A stretch of DNA of 64,000 bases from a virus. Below the pieces are notes generated by a model, which saw nothing but the letters and a program-made list of their open reading frames with translations, ran no database searches and was not told the DNA's origin. Position 1 is the stretch's first letter; every line of letters starts with the position of its first letter. Positions 59,104-64,000 of the stretch are shown here, piece by piece. The stretch lies in the IMG/VR virus record IMGVR_UViG_3300011116_001125, positions 1 to 64,000 of that record; one strand, given 5' to 3'. The position numbers and the translations under genes are program-made.

Positions 59104-59132
59104 AAGAGCGGGCCTTGTGTCCGCTCTTTTTC
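59104..59132 (+). terminator. Terminator after capsid gene (copy B)
   Basis: The same 8-bp stem, loop and T-run as at 1112-1140, unchanged, although the bases just before it differ. Confidence 0.8.
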
Positions 59133-59193
59133 TATTGTAACGTGCATTGTTCCTGACTGCTAAGGCAGACAACCCCAACGACAGGAGACTCAC

Positions 59194-59676
59194 ATGGGGA
59201 CGACAACTTTTTCCGGACCAATTAAAGCGGGTCCGATTAAATTCACCACAGGCACTACACTTGGTCAAGATGTTGCTGACGTAGGTAATGTGGTTCTTTC
59301 ACAGTCAAGCGCACTTACGCAGGCTAAGAATGGCAGCAACGCAACGGGTGTGTACAGCACGGATATTGTTATTCCGGCAGGCAGCACCATTACATCTATT
59401 CAAATTTTTGTAACGGCGGCGTGGTCGGGTGCAGCACAAACAATCAATGTGGGCACTGATTCAACTGCAACGCAGCTTGCTGTTGCCGCAGATAACGATC
59501 TTTCCACAACGCTTGGTTTGAAAACAATCGTTCCAGGAAGTGATGCAACACGTACAGGCAAGTGGATTACAGTTGGAACAAACGATGTTCGCATTTGGAC
59601 AAAGTCAACCAACACGGGCACTGGCGTAGGCGTGATGGTTGTTAACTACATCCAAAACGGCGCAATTAGCCCCTAA
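59194..59676 (+). CDS. Putative virion β-protein (copy B)
   Basis: 160 residues; counterpart of 1201-1680 with a three-base insertion near residue 48 (KNGSNATGVYSTD). Same ribosome site and position. Structural protein of unknown fold. Confidence 0.6.
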   Translation: MGTTTFSGPIKAGPIKFTTGTTLGQDVADVGNVVLSQSSALTQAKNGSNATGVYSTDIVIPAGSTITSIQIFVTAAWSGAAQTINVGTDSTATQLAVAADNDLSTTLGLKTIVPGSDATRTGKWITVGTNDVRIWTKSTNTGTGVGVMVVNYIQNGAISP

Positions 59677-59692
59677 TACCTAGGAGGCTAAT

Positions 59693-60091
59693 ATGGCCGA
59701 TGCGGTAACAACACAAACTATCTTCCAAGGCGATAAAACCCTTGTAATGAAGTTTACCAACATTTCAGATGGCACCGGAGAGTCCGGTGTCATCAAAGTA
59801 AACGTTGGTGCGCTTACTTCTTACCAAGGTATGCCGTGTACTGCTGTTCAAATTGACAAAGTCTATGCCATGACGCATGGTATGGAAGTTAGGCTTTATT
59901 GGGCAGCTACTACTCCGCAACTTATTATGACCATACCCGCTAATATTATGAATACCCAAAACTATGATGAGTTTGGTGGAATTGATAATAATGCAGGGGC
60001 AGGTAAAACAGGTAATATCACTTTTACAACTGCGGATGCTTCTTCAGGTGATATGTATACAATCATCTTAGTAATGCGTAAGCTGTATTAA
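59693..60091 (+). CDS. Putative virion protein, 132 aa (copy B)
   Basis: Counterpart of 1697-2095, same length. Amino-acid changes are concentrated at VGALTSYQGM and TTPQLIMTIPANIMNTQN; the rest is nearly unchanged. Confidence 0.6.
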   Translation: MADAVTTQTIFQGDKTLVMKFTNISDGTGESGVIKVNVGALTSYQGMPCTAVQIDKVYAMTHGMEVRLYWAATTPQLIMTIPANIMNTQNYDEFGGIDNNAGAGKTGNITFTTADASSGDMYTIILVMRKLY

Positions 60092-60102
60092 AAGAGACGA
60101 TA

Positions 60103-60891
60103 ATGACTCGACCCCCTTCCTCAGTAACTAGGACTGGCGCGTATGAGCCTTTTAACTTGCAGGTAGCGCGGGGCCAAATTCCGTGGCACCAAAGTATCGT
60201 TGTTTTTGGTTATAACCCAGACGTAGATACAAGTGTTGAAACTGTTTGGCCTTACGGGGGTATTCTTTCCTTTCCCGACAATGCTTTGCGGATGTCTGTT
60301 AGTTCAGATAATACTAACGACACAGCAGCAGGGACAGGCGCTAGAACCGTTTATATTCAAGGGCTGAACGCTAATCACGATACGATCAGCGAAACAGTTT
60401 CTTTAAATGGTCAGGCTGCCGTACTTACGGCAAACTCTTATCTACACATAAATCAAGCCTACGTTGCAACCGCTGGATCATTAAACAGCGCCGCAGGTAA
60501 TATTTACTTTGGAACAGACGCTTTAACTTTAGGCGTTCCAGCAACCGTTTATGATATTATTCAATACGACTATAACACCAGAGTTACTGGAAGTTATACT
60601 ATTCCATCCGGCTACACCGGATACTTAGAACAGGGCTTGTTTTCTTCTGGGCAGGCTGGCGGTTCTAACGCTGTGACCGGACGTCTTATGACACGCGGTA
60701 CGGATGATATTCGTAGGACAGCAGCGATTGTTACGATAAATAATGGTGCTGCTGACTATGCGTTTGAGTATCCCGTTGTTATACCAGAAAAAACAACTAT
60801 TGAGGCTCAAGCAATAGGTTCCTCTAACAACAATGCTTGCTCCAGTATGTTTATTCTTGTGCTCATAAAAAATGATGCGGGGACTGCGTGA
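60103..60891 (+). CDS. Putative virion structural protein, 262 aa (copy B)
   Basis: Counterpart of 2107-2895, same length. A central stretch (about 60300-60630) is almost identical at DNA level to copy A while the flanks show more changes, as expected from recombination between strains. Confidence 0.6.
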   Translation: MTRPPSSVTRTGAYEPFNLQVARGQIPWHQSIVVFGYNPDVDTSVETVWPYGGILSFPDNALRMSVSSDNTNDTAAGTGARTVYIQGLNANHDTISETVSLNGQAAVLTANSYLHINQAYVATAGSLNSAAGNIYFGTDALTLGVPATVYDIIQYDYNTRVTGSYTIPSGYTGYLEQGLFSSGQAGGSNAVTGRLMTRGTDDIRRTAAIVTINNGAADYAFEYPVVIPEKTTIEAQAIGSSNNNACSSMFILVLIKNDAGTA

Positions 60892-61175
60892 TGGCTAAGG
60901 GCATGGGCATAAAAACTTCGGTAAAATCAGGCAATTTCCGGCCCACAAAATCAGGTGCCGGAATGACTGAAAAGGGTGTAAAAGCCTTTCGTCGTGCCAA
61001 TCCTGGATCAAAGTTAAGCACCGCAGTTACAGAAAAAAGTCCTACCGGAAAGCGTGCAGCACGCAGAAAATCGTTCTGTGCGCGTTCCGCTGGGCAAATG
61101 AAAATGTTCCCTGAAGCTGCTAAAGACCCTAACAGCCGCCTCCGGCAAGCGCGTAAGCGTTGGAGGTGCAAATGA
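60891..61175 (+). CDS. DUF6321-like small basic protein (copy B)
   Basis: 94 residues, two differences from copy A (Ala to Ser near residue 21, Lys to Arg near residue 58). TGATG overlap upstream and ATGA downstream are retained. Confidence 0.65.
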   Translation: MAKGMGIKTSVKSGNFRPTKSGAGMTEKGVKAFRRANPGSKLSTAVTEKSPTGKRAARRKSFCARSAGQMKMFPEAAKDPNSRLRQARKRWRCK

Positions 61176-61450
61176 TATTAGATCTGCAAATGCTTTGGAA
61201 TGTACTCTTAACACTCGTGTTGCTTCCACTTGCTTGGATACTTGTGTATTTGAACACACGTATTTCAGAAGCAGAGGAAAAGTCTTTGGCTACTTTTGAA
61301 CGTGTTTGGAAATCAATATCCGAACACCGTGAAGATATTCCAAAAACCTACGTTACTAAAACTGACCTATTAAATACTCATAATCAAATTATGGGCCGTT
61401 TTGATCGGTTAGAAGAAAAAATTGATCGCATTACTGGAGTAGGCAAATGA
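61172..61450 (+). CDS. Membrane-anchored coiled-coil protein (copy B)
   Basis: 92 residues; counterpart of 3176-3454. The membrane helix (LLTLVLLPLAWILVYL) is unchanged, while the charged middle (EEKSLATFERVWKSISEHRE) varies. Confidence 0.65.
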   Translation: MILDLQMLWNVLLTLVLLPLAWILVYLNTRISEAEEKSLATFERVWKSISEHREDIPKTYVTKTDLLNTHNQIMGRFDRLEEKIDRITGVGK

Positions 61451-61617
61451 AAGTACGCGCTAAAAATTCCTTGCCTGTGCCACGCGGATCAAAAATGCGT
61501 ACGTCTCCTTTTGGCATGAAAAAAGGTGGCGCTTTGGGTAAAACCAAGAAACCTAAAGTTGGTATAGCAATTATGATTGCTGTCGGTAAGCCTAGAAAAG
61601 GAATGCGTAATGGCTAA
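61447..61617 (+). CDS. Small basic protein, 56 aa (copy B)
   Basis: Counterpart of 3451-3621: MKVRAKNSLPVPRGSKMRTS, with the same overlaps to both neighbours. Conservation of length and frame supports coding. Confidence 0.65.
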   Translation: MKVRAKNSLPVPRGSKMRTSPFGMKKGGALGKTKKPKVGIAIMIAVGKPRKGMRNG

Positions 61618-62056
61618 GAAGGAAACCTCAATGGTTATGAAAAAACGTGGTGGTGGCATGGCTACCCGTGGTATGGGCGCGGCTTATAAAAAAGGCGGTC
61701 CAATTTTAGAATACGGTGGCAAGGAAAAATATTCTTCCCGTGCTTCAATGAAAAAGCATGAGGGTAAAGAGTCTATGAGCGCTGAGGCAGGCGAAAAGGC
61801 TATGCGCGGTGGCGGTATTGCTACCCGTGGAAAAGGTATTGCCCTTGCAGGAGGTGGCATGATGCCAAAGAAACCTGCGGTAAACCCATTTGGCCCCCGT
61901 GGTGGGCGTCCTGCTCCGAAAAAACTTTACATTGGTGGTTCTCGAAGGTTTGATGAAAACACTGGTTCTTATGGAAACGGTAGACCAGCAATCGATCCTT
62001 TACCTACCCGTAGAGCAAAAGGCGGGATGGCTAAAGGTCGTAAGGGCTGCAAGTAA
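61610..62056 (+). CDS. Lys/Gly/Met-rich protein (copy B)
   Basis: 148 residues; counterpart of 3614-4048 with rearranged segments. MKKRGGGMATRGMGAAYKKG comes first here and EYGGKEKYSS second, the reverse of copy A. One GGS-x-x-FDE unit instead of two. Ends KGGMAKGRKGCK. Confidence 0.6.
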   Translation: MAKKETSMVMKKRGGGMATRGMGAAYKKGGPILEYGGKEKYSSRASMKKHEGKESMSAEAGEKAMRGGGIATRGKGIALAGGGMMPKKPAVNPFGPRGGRPAPKKLYIGGSRRFDENTGSYGNGRPAIDPLPTRRAKGGMAKGRKGCK

Positions 62057-62214
62057 TGAAAAAAGAGGTTTGGGCCAAGCCACGTCCTAAAGGGTTGGGT
62101 AAGCCCAAGCCTCTTACTTCTAAGCAGAAAACTTCTGTTAAAAAAGCTGCTAAGGCTGCGGGGCGTCCTTATCCTAACCTTGTTGATAATATGCGTGCTG
62201 CGAGGAAAAAATGA
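62056..62214 (+). CDS. Small basic protein, 52 aa (copy B)
   Basis: Counterpart of 4051-4209 with two substitutions (QKTSVKK for QKSSAKK). One-base overlap with the upstream stop, ATGA overlap downstream. Confidence 0.65.
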   Translation: MKKEVWAKPRPKGLGKPKPLTSKQKTSVKKAAKAAGRPYPNLVDNMRAARKK

Positions 62215-62378
62215 AAAAGCCAACAAAAGCACAAGCTAAAATTCGTACTGTGCTACACGAGTTTAAGGTGGGCAAACTTCATTCGGGCAGCAAAAAAGGT
62301 CCAACTGTTAAAAACCGCCAACAGGCGATTGCTATAGCTCTTTCGCAAGCTGGTAAGTCGAAAGGCAGGAGTAAATAA
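62211..62378 (+). CDS. DUF6496-like small protein (copy B)
   Basis: 55 residues; HEFKVGKLHSGSKKGP core unchanged, C-terminal tail four residues shorter than copy A (AGKSKGRSK). Confidence 0.7.
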   Translation: MKKPTKAQAKIRTVLHEFKVGKLHSGSKKGPTVKNRQQAIAIALSQAGKSKGRSK

Positions 62379-62379
62379 A

Positions 62380-63246
62380 ATGGTAAGTCCTATGATGGGT
62401 TATGGTGGTGTGCAACCACAAAATGCTGTTAATCCTGCGCAACCATTGAATCAAGCGCAACCGCAGCAAGCTATGCCGCCTCAACAAGGGTATCCACAAA
62501 CGCAGCAAAGCGCGCAAGTTCAACAGGCATACCCGCAAACGCAACAAGGGTATCCGCAAACGCAGCAAAGCGCGCAAGTTCAGCAAGCCTATACGAAACC
62601 TGCTTACCCCGCTTCTGGAATAGCTAGTGCTATAGGTGCGCCCCTACCTCCAAATATGTTTGCTTCTCCACTCCCTCCACCTCCAAATATGGTTGCTTCT
62701 CCACTTCCTCCGCCTCCTTCTGGTGCGCAAACAACGTATCAAAACGTGCTAATGAGCCCTAAATTCCAAGGGTTACCGCCGGAAGACCAGCAAAGAGTCC
62801 TGTCTTCGATTCAAATATATGCGCAACAACCTATGCAAATGCAGCAGCCATCCCCTCTGACTCTGCCTCCGCCTCCGCCTCCTTCCTTAGACGCGGTGCG
62901 TTCTGATGCGCAAACCTCGTATCAAAAAATGCTAATGGACCCTAATTTCCAAGGGTTACCGCCGGAAGAGCAGCAAAAATTTCAATCTTCGTACCAACAG
63001 TATATGCAAAATTTGCCATCTGCCTACGCTCAAAATCAACAGCAGTATGCACAAATGATGGCGCAACAACCCATGCAAATGCAGCAGCCAAGCACATCAA
63101 ATCCTTCTGACATGGCAGCGTTACGAAGGGCACACCTTGATAATGCACGTCGTCAACAAGTAGGGATTGCAGGGCTAGGCATGGATCCTGATAGAATGCG
63201 TCGGTTAGCTAGTATCGCTAGCCTTGCAGGTGGAGTGCGCAGATGA
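62380..63246 (+). CDS. Pro/Gln-rich variable protein (copy B, 288 aa)
   Basis: Shares only the termini with the product at 4387. The centre holds a perfect-period Gln-rich repeat (PQTQQSAQVQQAYPQTQQGY), Pro runs (PLPPPPNMVASPLPPPP) and two copies of a segment with the form YQNVLMSPKFQGLPPEDQQ. Such turnover suggests a surface-exposed or fast-evolving protein. Function unknown. Confidence 0.6.
   Translation: MVSPMMGYGGVQPQNAVNPAQPLNQAQPQQAMPPQQGYPQTQQSAQVQQAYPQTQQGYPQTQQSAQVQQAYTKPAYPASGIASAIGAPLPPNMFASPLPPPPNMVASPLPPPPSGAQTTYQNVLMSPKFQGLPPEDQQRVLSSIQIYAQQPMQMQQPSPLTLPPPPPPSLDAVRSDAQTSYQKMLMDPNFQGLPPEEQQKFQSSYQQYMQNLPSAYAQNQQQYAQMMAQQPMQMQQPSTSNPSDMAALRRAHLDNARRQQVGIAGLGMDPDRMRRLASIASLAGGVRR
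62482..62594 (+). repeat. 60-bp tandem repeat in variable gene
   Basis: Nearly two copies with exact 60-bp period; the second differs from the first at only a few positions. Absent from copy A. Confidence 0.8.
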
Positions 63247-63599
63247 AAAAAGCCGTAAAACGCCGTAAGTATGCAGATGGGGGCAATGTGCAGGATCCTG
63301 CTACGCCCCCTATCGGAACCACAGATCTTTCCGGTGCAGCAACACAAAGCCAAGCACAAACTTCTTCTGACACTGGTCCTGGTCCAGGACAAGTTTCTCC
63401 GTATTATTCGCCTTCTGATTATGGTACACCTACGGGAGCGATGGATACGCAGAAAAGAAATTTGTATACGCAAGACCGTATGACAGGCCAAGGTTCATCA
63501 ACTGAGGGCTATGCAAAAGGTGGCATGGTCAACAAACGGGGTAAAGTTCGTGGTTGTGGTGTGGCTAAACGTGGGCTCACAAAAGGCAAGGTGTACTGA
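63243..63599 (+). CDS. Small protein with basic Gly/Cys tail (copy B)
   Basis: 118 residues; counterpart of 4998-5354. N-terminus and tail unchanged, Pro/Gln-rich middle altered. Confidence 0.6.
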   Translation: MKKAVKRRKYADGGNVQDPATPPIGTTDLSGAATQSQAQTSSDTGPGPGQVSPYYSPSDYGTPTGAMDTQKRNLYTQDRMTGQGSSTEGYAKGGMVNKRGKVRGCGVAKRGLTKGKVY

Positions 63600-63601
63600 A
63601 C

Positions 63602-63880
63602 ATGCTTAAGCGTAAAAAGAAACCTATTTCTCCGCCACCACCTGAGTACGATACCCCTTCTGGTGAAGAGCAGTACAAGAAAACTCTGGAAGAAAACAGA
63701 AAGCAGCTGGGAGAACCTAAAACAGCTGACGAAGTTACTCCAGAAGAGGAAAAAACTTTACGTGAAACCATGCGTAAGCAGGTGGAAGAAAGCAACTATA
63801 AACGCGGCGGCATGGTCAAAAGCAAAGCCCGTGGTTGTGGCATTGCAGTGCGCGGTTTAACCAAAGGCAGGATGTATTGA
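63602..63880 (+). CDS. Small protein with the same Cys tail (copy B)
   Basis: 92 residues; counterpart of 5357-5632, more variable in residues 5-50 (SPPPPEYDTPSGEEQYKKTL). The tail ARGCGIAVRGLTKGRMY is kept. Confidence 0.6.
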   Translation: MLKRKKKPISPPPPEYDTPSGEEQYKKTLEENRKQLGEPKTADEVTPEEEKTLRETMRKQVEESNYKRGGMVKSKARGCGIAVRGLTKGRMY

Positions 63881-63881
63881 C

Positions 63882-64000
63882 ATGACAAAAGGTTCTGCTT
63901 CACCTACAGGGTTAATGAATATTGGTATGTGGGAAGATTCCCCTGCTGATATTCGTGGTGATACCGCTATTAAAAAGCGTATGGGCAAGCAGGGCATGTC
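63882..64000 (+). CDS. Small basic protein, cut by window end (copy B)
   Basis: First 39 residues only (MTKGSASPTGLMNIGMWEDS...), counterpart of 5634-5906. Runs off the right edge. Confidence 0.6.
   Translation, partial: MTKGSASPTGLMNIGMWEDSPADIRGDTAIKKRMGKQGM

Larger units (their letters stand above)
57992..64000 (+). repeat. Second, divergent copy of the window start
   Basis: Colinear with 1 to about 5752. Offset 57,991 at first, growing to 58,248 by indels, mostly within the gene at 62380. The first 127 bases are identical, then synonymous differences are spread through the genes. Read as the second strain of the same phage joined by assembly. Confidence 0.9.

Noticed and set aside
1-64000. 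Tandem prophages or a true genome duplication
   Set aside because: The two copies diverge throughout, start with exactly 127 identical bases, and no integrase or attachment sites are present. A strain-chimeric assembly path explains this more simply.

Overview
The window is DNA of a tailed double-stranded DNA phage (Caudoviricetes), most likely podovirus-like. It has a large terminase, a portal, a capsid with a co-chaperonin and scaffold, adaptor and nozzle-type tail proteins, fibres, several very large internal virion proteins, and a family-A DNA polymerase with its own primase and helicases. No tail tape measure, integrase, excisionase, tRNA or cellular gene was seen. The style is that of uncultured aquatic phages; the host cannot be read from the sequence.

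The window holds one complete genome-length unit (1 to about 57,991) followed by about 6 kb of a second, similar but not identical copy of the beginning (57,992 to 64,000 corresponds to 1 to about 5,752). The first 127 bases of the window are identical to 57,992-58,118 and base 128 is the first difference. That is the mark expected from a de Bruijn assembly (k = 127) that starts at a fork between two strains, goes once around a circular-mapping genome of about 58 kb, and leaves along the other strain. The apparent tandem duplication is therefore best read as two co-occurring strains, not as a biological repeat.

Layout. 1-22.6 kb: capsid, small basic head/virion proteins, adaptor and tail proteins, fibres, internal virion proteins and endolysin, all rightward. 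22.6-24.1 kb: a lone leftward SNF2-type helicase. 24.35-30.5 kb: early replication genes (SSB-like protein, AEP/TOTE-type primase, UvrD-type helicase, DUF932 protein). 31.2-37.8 kb: a putative DNA base hypermodification cluster (HMUDK_hel/aGPT-PPlase-like protein, radical SAM-SPASM enzyme, GT-B glycosyltransferase-like protein, thymidylate synthase-family hydroxymethylase candidate, Nmad1-like protein), followed by PolA and a YfbR-like 5'-nucleotidase. 37.8-45.5 kb: many small accessory genes, often behind a repeated promoter/leader cassette. 45.9-58 kb: packaging genes, a GC-richer moron-like gene, portal, a virion protein with an M15 peptidase domain, holin, GroES-like protein, scaffold and head proteins, then the second copy of the capsid region.

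A nearly identical 26-bp GC-rich element lies in inverted orientation in the two intergenic regions that bound the early region (24.18 and 45.75 kb). The strongest candidate for a new system is the hypermodification cluster, which combines kinase/pyrophosphorylase-helical, radical SAM-SPASM and glycosyltransferase functions next to a thymidylate-synthase homologue.
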